DNA from: Nitrospira sp.
GTDB lineage: Bacteria; Nitrospirota; Nitrospiria; Nitrospirales; Nitrospiraceae
Assembly (NCBI GenBank): GCA_024760545.1
Contig: CP060501.1
Location: 3,922,036 to 3,986,035, forward strand
Length of the DNA: 64,000 nt
Direction: 5' to 3'
Made by a program: the position numbers and the translations under genes. The notes under the pieces are model-generated. The model made no database searches. It saw only the letters and a program-made list of their open reading frames with translations, and was not told the DNA's origin. Positions 55,760 through 64,000 of the stretch are shown one piece after another (the stretch's first letter is position 1; the number at the start of each line of letters is the position of its first letter).

Positions 55760-56368
55760 ATGCGAACATGTCGTCCTTCTCTCGTCGTCATGCTGAGTGC
55801 GGCCCTCGCTTTGTTCGGATGCGGACAGGCAACGAAGGTGACTCGTGTCGACGCAGGGGTCGTGACTGATTTGAGCGGCAGGTGGAACGATACGGATTCC
55901 AGGATGGTGGCGGAGGCGATGGTCAAAGAGGCGTTGCAATATCCCTGGCTCGGGAATTTTGAAAAGGCGAACCAGCGGCAGCCTGTCGTCGTCGTGGGGA
56001 CGGTGTTGAACAGCAGCCATGAACATATCAGCGTGCAGACGTTTATTACGGATCTGGAACGGGAGCTCACCAATTCTCAAAAAGTCACCTTCGTGGCAGG
56101 CAAGAGTGAGCGCGACGAAGTTCGAACCGAGCGGAAAGAGCAAGCCATTTATGCTCGCGAAGAAACGCAGAAAGCCCCCGGAAAAGAGATCGGGGCGGAT
56201 TTCATGATGAAGGGTACGATCGCCACCATTCTTGACGAAGTCGACGGAACCAAAGCGGTGTTTTACCAGGTGGATCTTCAGATGATCGACCTGGAGAACA
56301 ATGCCAAGGTTTGGTACGGACAGAAGAAGATCAAGAAAGTGGTGGAGAAGAAACGCACGGTCTTTTAG
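55760..56368 (+). CDS. LpoB-like penicillin-binding-protein activator lipoprotein
   Basis: 202 residues. A signal peptide ends in LALFGCGQ (lipobox). The domain reads TDLSGRWNDTDSRMVAEAMV, VVVVGTVLNSSHEHISVQTF and ADFMMKGTIATILDEVDGTK, the LpoB/CsgG-like strand and helix pattern of COG3417. In enterobacteria LpoB stimulates PBP1b; that activity here is inferred. GGAGG precedes the ATG. Confidence 0.85.
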   Translation: MRTCRPSLVVMLSAALALFGCGQATKVTRVDAGVVTDLSGRWNDTDSRMVAEAMVKEALQYPWLGNFEKANQRQPVVVVGTVLNSSHEHISVQTFITDLERELTNSQKVTFVAGKSERDEVRTERKEQAIYAREETQKAPGKEIGADFMMKGTIATILDEVDGTKAVFYQVDLQMIDLENNAKVWYGQKKIKKVVEKKRTVF

Positions 56369-56383
56369 GTTCCACGGACGCTG

Positions 56384-57871
56384 TTGAGCCCACTCTTCCC
56401 ACGCTTCGTCCACAGTGGTTCGGTGCGGGTGCGCATTACCCTCCCAATCTCCCTGGCCCTATTCCTTGCCGTCCTTGTGCTCTCCACCGGGTGCGGTCCT
56501 TCCGTCAATCGCTACCTTCTTATCGAACAAAGCCTCGTTGCCGGTGATCCCCAGCGGGCGGCGGCGATTGTCGAGCAGACCCAGAAGGAATATGGGGCCA
56601 AAGGGCGGCTGCTGTACGAGATGGATCGTGGCATGGTTCTGCAGTTAGCGGGCCAGTATCAGCAAAGTTGTGACGTGTTTGAGCGCGCCGAGGAGGAAGT
56701 TGAACGTCTCTACACCAGGAGTATCCGTTCGGAAACCGCCGCTTTTTTAACCAATGACAACGCCTTGCCATATGAGGGAGATGCCTACGAGCACGTGATG
56801 ATCAACGTGGTCAACGCCCTCAACTATGCGGCACAGGGACAACTTCAGGAAGCACTGGTAGAGGCGCGTCGCGTCGATCATCGCCTCAACATGCTGGGTG
56901 ACAGAGTCACGGATACCGGCAAATACCGAAACGACGGGTTTGCTCGGTACCTCAGCGGCATCTTGTACGAAGCGGCCGGCGACCTCAATAACGCATTTAT
57001 CGCGTATCGCAACGCGTATGAAGCCTATGGCGCCATGCGGGGATGGTTGAGAATGTCGTCTCCACCTTCTTTGCGCGGAGATCTCTTGCGCACGGCGGAG
57101 GCGCTTAATCTGACGACCGAGTTCGAGTCCTACCGGCAAGCATTCCCTGATGCGGCGTGGCAGCCGCTCTCATCCCTGGAGCAACTCGCTCAAGTCGTGA
57201 TGATCAGTTATAATGGGCGCGCTCCACGAAAAGAGGATCTGTACTTGGATCTACCTATCAGTCTGGATGCGCTGCAGTTGGTCTTGATCAATCGTGGGGT
57301 TTTCCAGTCCCCCTATCCGCGAAATCACGCAATGGACGGCGTGCTCTATGGACTCAACGGACGGGTCGTCCGCGTTGCGCTCCCCAGGTTGGTTCCGCAA
57401 AAAACGCGGGTGGCGTTTGAAAATATGACACTGACCGATTCGGCCGGCCACTCGGTCACCGTGCGATCGGAACTTGCGCATAATGTGACGGCCCTCGCCG
57501 AGAAGAGCCTGTCGGAACGTTTGCCGGCGATCACCGCGAAGGCTCTCGCTCGAGCGGCCACGAAATTCGCGATGGCGGAGGGAGTGACTAGAGGAGCTCA
57601 GCATGCCGCAGGCAAGGATGCCGCTCCATGGGTCGGACTACTTGTTGAGTTGTTGGCCAAGGGGTTGGCGGTGGCGTCTGAGGAAGCCGACAAGCGAAGT
57701 TGGCAGACCTTACCGGACGAAATTCATGTCGCCAGGACATGGGTGCCGCCGGGTCAGTACCGAGTGTCCATTCAGCCGTCGGGATCGGGAGTGGCCATGG
57801 AGCAGAACGGGCAACCGCTCTCGCTTACCGCCGGGCAGACGACGTTCATCATCCAGCGTGTGATGCAATGA
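56384..57871 (+). CDS. COG3014-type lipoprotein with TPR-like repeats
   Basis: 495 residues from TTG 56384; GTG 56423 is an alternative start, and neither has a strong ribosome binding site. A signal peptide ends in LVLSTGC. The N-terminal half has TPR-like helices (GQYQQSCDVFERAEEEVERL, QGQLQEALVEARRVDHRLNM), the C-terminal half a beta-rich and helical region (LVELLAKGLAVASEEADKRS, WVPPGQYRVSIQPSGSGVAM). It often neighbours LpoB/LPP20 genes in Gram-negative bacteria, which fits here. Its stop overlaps the next gene. Confidence 0.78.
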   Translation: MSPLFPRFVHSGSVRVRITLPISLALFLAVLVLSTGCGPSVNRYLLIEQSLVAGDPQRAAAIVEQTQKEYGAKGRLLYEMDRGMVLQLAGQYQQSCDVFERAEEEVERLYTRSIRSETAAFLTNDNALPYEGDAYEHVMINVVNALNYAAQGQLQEALVEARRVDHRLNMLGDRVTDTGKYRNDGFARYLSGILYEAAGDLNNAFIAYRNAYEAYGAMRGWLRMSSPPSLRGDLLRTAEALNLTTEFESYRQAFPDAAWQPLSSLEQLAQVVMISYNGRAPRKEDLYLDLPISLDALQLVLINRGVFQSPYPRNHAMDGVLYGLNGRVVRVALPRLVPQKTRVAFENMTLTDSAGHSVTVRSELAHNVTALAEKSLSERLPAITAKALARAATKFAMAEGVTRGAQHAAGKDAAPWVGLLVELLAKGLAVASEEADKRSWQTLPDEIHVARTWVPPGQYRVSIQPSGSGVAMEQNGQPLSLTAGQTTFIIQRVMQ

Positions 57872-59007
57872 CGCCCAGTCGCGGATCGGCCTTCAGGCAA
57901 ACCCTGGCGGTCTTCATCAGTCTGTGCTGCCTCATATCCATATCGGCTGGGTGTGCGTGGTTCGCCGGAAAGGGAAAGCCGGAGTGGGTCGAGGGCCGGA
58001 GTTCGGAGTATCCATCTACCCAGTACCTGACCGGCGTCGGCCAAGCCGACAGTCGAAACAGCGCAACGGACCAGGCCTATGCGGCCGTCGCCCGCATCTT
58101 CAAAGCGGAAGTCGCGGCGCAGGCGAAAGACTGGGAATCCTATTTAGTCGTTGAGAATCGCGGTGTCTCCAACGCCGAACGACGGTTGGCGATCGACAAC
58201 GTGACGAAAGTCTCGACCGACAAAGTGCTCGAAAACGTGAGCATCATGGATGCGTGGTACGACACGAACGAAGGAATACACTATGCCCTGGCGGTGATGA
58301 GCCGTTCCCAGGCTGAGTCATCGTTAATGGACAAGGTCTCGACGCTGGATCGCGCGATCGACGCCGATGTCGCTGAGGCCCGGCAGACAACCGACAAGCT
58401 TGCCAAGGTTCACGCCCTTCGGCGGGCCGGTCGCAATTTGGTGCTGCGCGAGGTCTACAACACAGATTTGCGTGTGATTCGCGTGAGTGGACGAGGAATC
58501 CCGTCCGCCTATCGGGTCAACGAATTGTCCGGCGAGCTGGAGCAATTTCTTGCCACGAATCTGGTGCTTGCGGTACAAGTGTCGGGTGATCATGCAGAGC
58601 CAGTGGGACGGGCACTTGCAGAAGGGCTTGTCCGTGAAGGATTTCACGTGACGACCAAGACGGCAAGCACGGAAACTGGTTCTGCGGAATTGGTCGTTCG
58701 AGGCACGGTCCGGCTGTTTCCCATCGATGTCCATGATCCCTACTTCAAGTATGTCCGATGGTGCAGTGATTTCGAGATTATGGATCCGGTGGCGCAGCGG
58801 GTCGTCGGGGCAGTGGCACGAGGTGGAAAGGAAGGGCACCTAACGGAGCGCGAAGCGACCGCAAAGACACTCCGTGTTATTCAACAGGAATTGTCGTCGG
58901 ATGTGGCCAGGGCGATCGCCTCGCATATCTTCGGCGAGGGCGCGTTGCCCGAGACGGCAGTGATGCCGGCCGGTTGCCCACGAGAAGAATCATCGGTGAG
59001 GCGGTAA
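57868..59007 (+). CDS. LPP20-domain lipoprotein
   Basis: 379 residues, signal peptide ending in SISAGCAW (lipobox), then an LPP20-like domain (KPEWVEGRSSEYPSTQYLTG, VGQADSRNSATDQAYAAVAR) and a C-terminal domain of about 150 residues (QFLATNLVLAVQVSG, AELVVRGTVRLFPIDVHDPY) resembling the second domain of LpoB/FlgT-like proteins. The ATG at 57868 overlaps the upstream stop codon. Four genes in a row encode such envelope proteins. Confidence 0.8.
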   Translation: MTPSRGSAFRQTLAVFISLCCLISISAGCAWFAGKGKPEWVEGRSSEYPSTQYLTGVGQADSRNSATDQAYAAVARIFKAEVAAQAKDWESYLVVENRGVSNAERRLAIDNVTKVSTDKVLENVSIMDAWYDTNEGIHYALAVMSRSQAESSLMDKVSTLDRAIDADVAEARQTTDKLAKVHALRRAGRNLVLREVYNTDLRVIRVSGRGIPSAYRVNELSGELEQFLATNLVLAVQVSGDHAEPVGRALAEGLVREGFHVTTKTASTETGSAELVVRGTVRLFPIDVHDPYFKYVRWCSDFEIMDPVAQRVVGAVARGGKEGHLTEREATAKTLRVIQQELSSDVARAIASHIFGEGALPETAVMPAGCPREESSVRR

Positions 59008-59038
59008 ACGAACATTCTTTCATGAGGAGGCGGCGATT

Positions 59039-59308
59039 GTGAAAAAGTCGGATGAACTATCAGCAAGTCGAGCTCCACGGAGCAGGGGACGGGGATTGAC
59101 CAAGTCCGGGCAAAAAGTTTCGAGCCGGCTGGCGAAGCGTCGATTGAATGATCGCCTGAAGGAAGACACCGTGTCTTTCAATAACGGCAATCTAGCCGAT
59201 ACCTTGCGAAAAGAAGGGTATGAAGAGGTGCCGCTCGACGAGCTGCAAGATCGGCTCTCCAAGCTCCAAGGGCCGCTCGCCGAAATCATTCTGAAAGGGA
59301 GGGTGTAA
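59039..59308 (+). CDS. Putative antitoxin
   Basis: 89-residue basic protein (SRAPRSRGRGLTKSGQKVSS, then an acidic C-terminal half, LPLDELQDRLSKLQGPLAE-like). No DNA-binding fold is clear, but position and size directly before a PIN-domain gene indicate the antitoxin of a VapBC-type pair. GTG start at 59039 with GAGGAGG upstream. Confidence 0.6.
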   Translation: MKKSDELSASRAPRSRGRGLTKSGQKVSSRLAKRRLNDRLKEDTVSFNNGNLADTLRKEGYEEVPLDELQDRLSKLQGPLAEIILKGRV

Positions 59309-59312
59309 CGGG

Positions 59313-59756
59313 ATGCCATACTACTATTTTGACTCAACCGCGCTCATCAAGCGGTACAGCATGGAGCGGGGTACCCGCATCGTGAACAAGCTGATGGTGA
59401 AACGAGGAAAAGTGGCGATCGTTCCGACGTGGTCAGTGACGGACTTCTATTCGATCCTGTGTGCGCGGGCGCAGGAGGGGCAGATTACGCGGGATGATTG
59501 CTATTCCGTTCTCTACAAGTTCGAGATTGAATCCAAGCAAGGGCTCTACCAGTTCATTGCGCCGAAGATGGAGACCTACTTGGCCACCAAGGAATTGGCC
59601 TTGGAGTATCCGTTCCTACGATCGCCTCAGGTCATGCACCTTGCGCTGGCGTTGGAACTGAAACCGTTGAGGTTGACCGTCGTCAGCGCGGATATACAAC
59701 TGTTGGCCGCGTCCAAGACCGCAGGGTTGCACATTATCAATCCGGCGGAAGACTAG
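59313..59756 (+). CDS. PIN-domain protein (VapC-like toxin, altered active site)
   Basis: 147 residues of the PIN RNase fold. The first acidic residue is present (YYFDSTALIKRY, Asp7), with Asp44 in SVTDFYSILC and Asp127 in VVSADIQLLAAS. The third canonical position, usually Asp in a D..H-L-A motif, is Gln106 in RSPQVMHLALALEL. Activity is therefore doubtful. It follows the small gene by four bases, with GGGAGGG upstream. Confidence 0.8.
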   Translation: MPYYYFDSTALIKRYSMERGTRIVNKLMVKRGKVAIVPTWSVTDFYSILCARAQEGQITRDDCYSVLYKFEIESKQGLYQFIAPKMETYLATKELALEYPFLRSPQVMHLALALELKPLRLTVVSADIQLLAASKTAGLHIINPAED

Positions 59757-59784
59757 CACGTTCGTGCGCGTGGGGACGCCGCGA

Positions 59785-60660
59785 TCATGAGGCTCTGATA
59801 TTGGCCGATCGGCCGCGGGTTGTCTCGTCGGAGGCTTGGCGTAGAAGTTCCAGCACGGCATGGTTCCATCCGGCAGGACCGATTCCCGGCGCGCGAATGA
59901 GGTTCGGCAGATTGATGTCCGGGTCATACGAACCGTCTGGTTTTTGCACCAATACCGGGCGATCAACCGTCAGCAGGAGCGGAAGATCGTTCAAGCTATC
60001 GCCGATACCGATGGTTTCCACCTCGTCCGGCAGCTTGTGCAACCGTCCTTGCCGCTTATAACAGCGGAGAAGAATTTCCGCGGCTCGCCCTTTATCGTTG
60101 TTTCCGGTCAAGTGAAAGAAGCGCCCGCCTCTCGTCCAACAGAGACCGCGTGTCACGATCTGGCGACAGATTTCCTCGATCAGCTTGGGAGGCCCGTTGA
60201 CTAAAAAGGGCTCATCAAACTCCCGAAGCATGGCTCGCAGCGCATCTTCACGAGCAAGCCCCGTCTGCGCCATGACTTCGTCGACCGACAGGTCGCCGAA
60301 TCCTCGCAGCGGCGTCCCGACGGCCTCTTCGATTTGCCTCAGCACATCACGCAGGAGAGCGTAGGGCGTGCCCAGTTCGATGACATGATACGAAGAGCGG
60401 CGTCGAGACCGTTCCAATGGGAAGTCAAACGTGCCTTGAGGGACGAAAACCGCCGCTCCATTTTCGGCGATAAAGGGGTCATGGTGATCGAGGCGCTCCC
60501 GAAGGGGTTCGATTTCCGCGCGGGTTTTTCCCGAAACGAGAATGACCGGAATGTTCTGGGAGCGGAGAGCGGCAAGCGCCGGGCGTGCTTCGTCGAAAGA
60601 GTAGGTGTTGCCGTCTAGGAGACAGCCGTCCAGGTCTGTGAAGAGCAGGTAGCGTGACAT
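59785..60660 (-). CDS. HAD phosphatase, mannosyl/glucosyl-3-phosphoglycerate phosphatase type
   Basis: 291-residue HAD hydrolase of the MpgP group. Motif I is LFTDLDGCLLDGNTYSFDEA, followed by PVILVSGKTRAEIEPLRERL, FIAENGAAVFVPQG and motif IV VETIGIGDSLNDLPLLLTVD. It removes the phosphate from hexosyl-3-phosphoglycerate to release the compatible solute. In-operon position with a GpgS homologue supports glucosylglycerate or mannosylglucosylglycerate as product. Confidence 0.88.
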   Translation of the reverse strand: MSRYLLFTDLDGCLLDGNTYSFDEARPALAALRSQNIPVILVSGKTRAEIEPLRERLDHHDPFIAENGAAVFVPQGTFDFPLERSRRRSSYHVIELGTPYALLRDVLRQIEEAVGTPLRGFGDLSVDEVMAQTGLAREDALRAMLREFDEPFLVNGPPKLIEEICRQIVTRGLCWTRGGRFFHLTGNNDKGRAAEILLRCYKRQGRLHKLPDEVETIGIGDSLNDLPLLLTVDRPVLVQKPDGSYDPDINLPNLIRAPGIGPAGWNHAVLELLRQASDETTRGRSANIRAS

Positions 60661-60665
60661 AGTGA

Positions 60666-61373
60666 TTAGAGATGGCGTAAGTCTTCGTTGATCTGCGATC
60701 TAGAATGTCCGGCCAAGCGTCGCTCCAGAAAATCCTTCGCCAGATCCTTTCCGCCCAACCCAAGGGCGAGCGCCGCAGCCAGGACGAGGCCTCCCCAGGT
60801 AATGCCGAACCCGACGACCACGATGTGCTGCGCAATCCCCAACTGTTCAAGCGCCATCGCCACCGTCAATAATTGAATGCCCCAGCGTGTTCCCGCCGCG
60901 ATCCAGCGGGCCGGCGGTAATCCGGCATTCACGGCGGCGATAAGGACGGCTTGGGAGACAAAGTTTGAAACGAGATAGCCGATGATCCCGATGACCGCCG
61001 CAGTGACCAAATGAGGGATATATGACAACAGCGAGTGAGCCGCTTCATTGATCGGGGCGACGTCGAGCGCGCCCAGCGAAGCCGTGGTGGCGAAGATCAC
61101 GATCAGCCAGTACGTGATGCGACCGATGATATACGATGGATCGGATTTGATGCCTCCTCTCAGGAGGGCGCCGGCAATCCCGATTCGGTCGCAGAGCCGG
61201 TCCAAGCCGATGACACGAAGCAGTCGTTCCATCAAGTGTCCGGTTCCGTAAGCCACTGCCAGGCCGACTAATAGGAGGACCATCATGGCCATGATATTAG
61301 GAAGGATGGCGAGCACGCGTTCCCCGAGGGTGGTGACGGGTCCGAGTAAGGTATGTTCCCAGGTTGAAGTCAT
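60666..61373 (-). CDS. Membrane protein with repeated MscS-type TM helices
   Basis: 235 residues, four to five membrane helices. Two copies of the conserved TM-helix motif of mechanosensitive-channel relatives are seen (LPNIMAMMVLLLVGLAVAYG and YIPHLVTAAVIGIIGYLVSN). It lacks the MscS beta-domain and the pore glycine-alanine helix is not evident, so it is probably not a standard channel; an osmotic function is suggested by its neighbours. Start overlaps the upstream glycosyltransferase stop (ATGA). Confidence 0.72.
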   Translation of the reverse strand: MTSTWEHTLLGPVTTLGERVLAILPNIMAMMVLLLVGLAVAYGTGHLMERLLRVIGLDRLCDRIGIAGALLRGGIKSDPSYIIGRITYWLIVIFATTASLGALDVAPINEAAHSLLSYIPHLVTAAVIGIIGYLVSNFVSQAVLIAAVNAGLPPARWIAAGTRWGIQLLTVAMALEQLGIAQHIVVVGFGITWGGLVLAAALALGLGGKDLAKDFLERRLAGHSRSQINEDLRHL

Positions 61374-62695
61374 GGCTGACTCCTTTCAGGCCTTGCGCGA
61401 GCGGCACCGATGACTTCCCGCGCGTCATGAGACTGAAGCCAACGGGTGACAAGGTATTCTTTCTGTTTCTCGAACGTTCGGCAGAGACATTCGATGAGAT
61501 GCTCGGCTTCTGCCGTTGTTAGTCCCTGGGTATCGAGCACGAATGATGCGGTTTTCCCCAGATAGAGAGGGGTCAGCGCTTTCAGGAGATGTTCCTGCGG
61601 AAGCACGTGTCGATGGTGCGCCAGAGCGGCGTCATAAATGATCTGGGCCCACAGCGCATCAGGAATGCGAAAGTCCCGCATGGGCACGCCTCGGAGACGG
61701 GACAGCTGATCCAGTGAATCTTCCGAGAGAATGCGCGACCAAATATCGTGGAGATCTGTGAGCCCGAGGTGAAAGAAGTCCACCATCCGCTCGACATTGA
61801 CGTTGACCGGCTCGACTCCCACTTCATATTGGAAGCCGAATAGGGGAACCTTTCGAGAGCCGGTGATCGGTAGCCAACCGGAAGCATGGGACTCCATCAA
61901 GGCAAACAAGGCGCCGACGACCTGTCGCAACATGGATGAGAGGTCGGCGGCAGGATCCTTGGGGTCATGAATCTTGGCACCGAGAAAACTTTGACAGACC
62001 TTGGCGCCGCTCGTGATCGCTTCGGTCGTCATCCAGATATCGATGCCGAAACGTGCCACGTCAGATTCCCAGACATGTTTTTCAAGATAGTGTTGGGCCA
62101 GTTCTCCGGTGAAGCCGAAATCCCCGCCGATCGGTTGGCGAACTTCCTGCCCATACAGCGCGCGGGTGAGCGGGTAGGCGATGCTGTTGGTGATGGTCCC
62201 GTCGTACTTGTGACGTCGATAATATGGCGCCACATAGTCGTAACCTTCTTTGAGGATGGGGTGCAGGAGCAGTTCCATCCACTCAGGTGTGATGCTGCGC
62301 ACGTCCGAATCGACGACCGCGCAGGCCGTGACTTTCAATCGCCGAGCGATCTCAAAAATCGTGCGGAACGCGCTGCCCTTGCCGGGAATGCCGTGATAGG
62401 GCGTGACGATGCGCTGCAGCGTGCTTTGTCGATCGCTGATAAAGAGCGGCTCCAAATCGACCATGGTATGGGCCACGATCGCGGCGGTTCCATCGGTGGA
62501 GCCCCCGTCGGAGTTCACCAGAACGGCGCGATGGCCGCTAAAATATTTGGCCAAGCCCGCGCCGACCGCGCGGACGACATGGCCGACGGTCCCCGCATTG
62601 TTGAAGCTGGGAATACCGACCAGGATATCGGCGCTGCGCACCGTTTCCAGGAGAGATTCGGTCTCGGCTGTGAGTGGGATCAGACCGTTATTCAT
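61370..62695 (-). CDS. Second glycosyltransferase of the osmolyte operon (GT-A fold)
   Basis: 441-residue glycosyltransferase. It has the GT-A start DILVGIPSFNNAGTVGHVVR, the nucleotide region LVNSDGGSTDGTAAIVAHTM, the DxD-like VVDSDVRSITPEWMELLLHP and an acceptor region (YDYVAPYYRRHKYDGTITNS). By context it may extend the phosphoglycerate glycoside, as the mannosylglucosyl-3-phosphoglycerate synthase of Petrotoga does. The donor sugar is not deducible. Overlaps both neighbours by four bases. Confidence 0.78.
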   Translation of the reverse strand: MNNGLIPLTAETESLLETVRSADILVGIPSFNNAGTVGHVVRAVGAGLAKYFSGHRAVLVNSDGGSTDGTAAIVAHTMVDLEPLFISDRQSTLQRIVTPYHGIPGKGSAFRTIFEIARRLKVTACAVVDSDVRSITPEWMELLLHPILKEGYDYVAPYYRRHKYDGTITNSIAYPLTRALYGQEVRQPIGGDFGFTGELAQHYLEKHVWESDVARFGIDIWMTTEAITSGAKVCQSFLGAKIHDPKDPAADLSSMLRQVVGALFALMESHASGWLPITGSRKVPLFGFQYEVGVEPVNVNVERMVDFFHLGLTDLHDIWSRILSEDSLDQLSRLRGVPMRDFRIPDALWAQIIYDAALAHHRHVLPQEHLLKALTPLYLGKTASFVLDTQGLTTAEAEHLIECLCRTFEKQKEYLVTRWLQSHDAREVIGAARARPERSQP

Positions 62696-63936
62696 GGGAT
62701 CGGTTGCCGTGTTTCCGCTGTTGGGTCCCAGGCGTGATCTTGTTCGACGGCGTCCATGAGCCGATGAAAGATATCGGGTACGGCATGGGTGACCCGGCTC
62801 CAGTTAGAGATCATAGGTACGCCCAATGGGTCCCCGAGAAAGCTGTCGGTGGCCAACATCATCCCGCGGAGGAACACCTCAACCGCGCGCCGCTCTTCAT
62901 GGCGGTCAAAGCGCAGACTGTTGATCGCGGCATCATTCTCGTACCGGCTGATGGCTTCTTGGGCTGCCTGGAGGTAGGTGGCCCGCAAGGTCTTGAGCGT
63001 GCTTTCCGACAGGACCAACCCTTCGCTGGCCAAGTTGCGAAAGAGAGATTTCGTGATGTCGACGCACATTTTCAACAAGCCCGCATCCGGATTGTGCGTC
63101 GACAGCGTTTGATGCTTGTGCTCATACGCATCGGCGATATCCGCCTGGCAGATCCGCCGAAGCGCGCAATTGCGGTACACCTCGGCCAGCATGCCGATTT
63201 CCAGCCCCCAGTCACCGGGAATGCGATTGATCCACGCCAGATCACGCACCATCGCGAACTCGCCGGCAAGCGGATACCGAAAACTGTCGAGAAACGACAG
63301 GAGAGGATGCGGGCCGACCAGCAACTGCAGGCTGCGGATCAGCGGGGTAATGAAGAGGCGAGTGACACGGCCATGCATGCGGTCCGTCACCCGGCTGTAA
63401 TACCCCTTGCAGAACTCGTACGCGAGGTTCGGATTGGCCACGGGGTAGCAAAGGCGAGCGAGATACTGACGGTCATAGCTCACAATGTCGCAGTCATGAA
63501 GCGCCATCACCTGGCTTTCCCCTCGCGCCAGTACATAGCCATAGGCAGTCCAACATCCTCGCCCCTTGCCCTGTAGACCGACGTCGATCTCATGCGAAAC
63601 CAATATATTTAGAAGAGCTTGAATTCGAGTTCCGTCATTCCAGATGACACGGACGCGTTGGGGTAGTTGGGAAAAGAATTGCTTGGCCAGTCTGAATTCC
63701 AACGCAGAGGCCTGATCCAGGGAAATGACGATTTCATTGATATAACGAACCTCGCTCAGGGTCTCGACGATTCGCTTGAGAGCAGGACGTTCCAGCTCTG
63801 CATAGAGCGATGGAAGGACCAGTGCGATTGGAGTCGTCTTCGCATATCGTTCAAGCTCTTCCTCAAGTTGTTCAGTATTGGACTGCCCAAGACGATGCAG
63901 AACGGTCACAACGCCATTTTGATAAAAATCAGACAC
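62692..63936 (-). CDS. gpgS: Glucosyl-3-phosphoglycerate synthase
   Basis: 414 residues, GT81-like. Characteristic segments are VVTVLHRLGQ at the N-terminus, ALVLPSLYAELERPALKRIV, IVISLDQASALEFRLAK, the metal-binding VMALHDCDIVSYDRQYLARL and LLSFLDSFRYPLAGEFAMVR, which is diagnostic of GpgS. It transfers glucose from a nucleotide sugar to 3-phosphoglycerate. The GTG start at 63936 has GAGG six bases upstream. It leads the four-gene osmolyte operon. Confidence 0.88.
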   Translation of the reverse strand: MSDFYQNGVVTVLHRLGQSNTEQLEEELERYAKTTPIALVLPSLYAELERPALKRIVETLSEVRYINEIVISLDQASALEFRLAKQFFSQLPQRVRVIWNDGTRIQALLNILVSHEIDVGLQGKGRGCWTAYGYVLARGESQVMALHDCDIVSYDRQYLARLCYPVANPNLAYEFCKGYYSRVTDRMHGRVTRLFITPLIRSLQLLVGPHPLLSFLDSFRYPLAGEFAMVRDLAWINRIPGDWGLEIGMLAEVYRNCALRRICQADIADAYEHKHQTLSTHNPDAGLLKMCVDITKSLFRNLASEGLVLSESTLKTLRATYLQAAQEAISRYENDAAINSLRFDRHEERRAVEVFLRGMMLATDSFLGDPLGVPMISNWSRVTHAVPDIFHRLMDAVEQDHAWDPTAETRQPIP

Positions 63937-64000
63937 GGTGTCCTCTCTAGAGATCCCTAGTTCCGTGATTATTGCTGAACGCCGGTCGTAAAGCCAGCGG

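Overview
The window is about 64 kb of moderately GC-rich bacterial chromosome. Gene content fits a Gram-negative autotroph close to Nitrospira (Nitrospirota): a LapB/YciM-like TPR protein, LPP20/LpoB-type lipoproteins, several c-type cytochromes, a pyruvate phosphate dikinase and a glucosyl-3-phosphoglycerate synthase. This placement is inference from gene families; no rRNA gene is present to confirm it. I found no rRNA or tRNA gene and no CRISPR array.

The most striking region is 1-7335. A co-directional chain encodes a sulfate-type ABC ATPase (cut by the left edge), a DsrE-like protein, a ThiS/CysO-like sulfur carrier, a CysM-type cysteine synthase, a family 2A encapsulin shell protein, a SufS-like cysteine desulfurase with a long disordered N-terminal cargo domain, a serine O-acetyltransferase and a sigma-54-dependent activator. 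Together they look like a regulated sulfur-uptake, cysteine-synthesis and sulfur-storage module built around a protein nanocompartment. Region 7336-14130 is accessory and decayed: a small winged-helix-like protein, a YHS-domain protein, a YdjM-like membrane gene with an in-frame amber codon, a frameshifted DUF6635-like gene, trmL, a TPR protein and a complete IS3-family element with a -1 frameshift site.

Region 14131-28479 is housekeeping: bioB; lapB-like, rsfS, nadD, proB, obgE, rpmA and rplU on the minus strand; a PilZ protein and ilvE on the plus strand; gap, pgk, tpiA and secG on the minus strand; mutS2 on the plus strand. Clear sigma-70-type promoters stand before rplU, ilvE and gap.

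Region 28636-38086 is a six-gene minus-strand heme cluster: a diheme cytochrome, a lipoprotein, a diheme cytochrome lipoprotein, a membrane protein with a duplicated module, a DyP-type peroxidase and a catalase-superfamily protein. Its function is not obvious and it is a candidate undescribed oxidative pathway. After an 860-base gene-free gap, 38949-50583 is a tightly packed plus-strand chain: glyQ, glyS, a membrane protein, ppdK, ribD, an exported esterase, an exported unknown, an MFS carrier, a 38-residue membrane peptide and ribE.

Region 50630-59756 holds two small exported or membrane proteins, acs, a caspase-fold/TPR protein that lacks the catalytic cysteine, four cell-envelope lipoproteins (LPP20, LpoB and COG3014 types) and a VapBC-like pair. 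Region 59785-63936 is a minus-strand osmolyte operon: glucosyl-3-phosphoglycerate synthase, a second glycosyltransferase, a membrane protein with MscS-type TM helices and an MpgP-type phosphatase.
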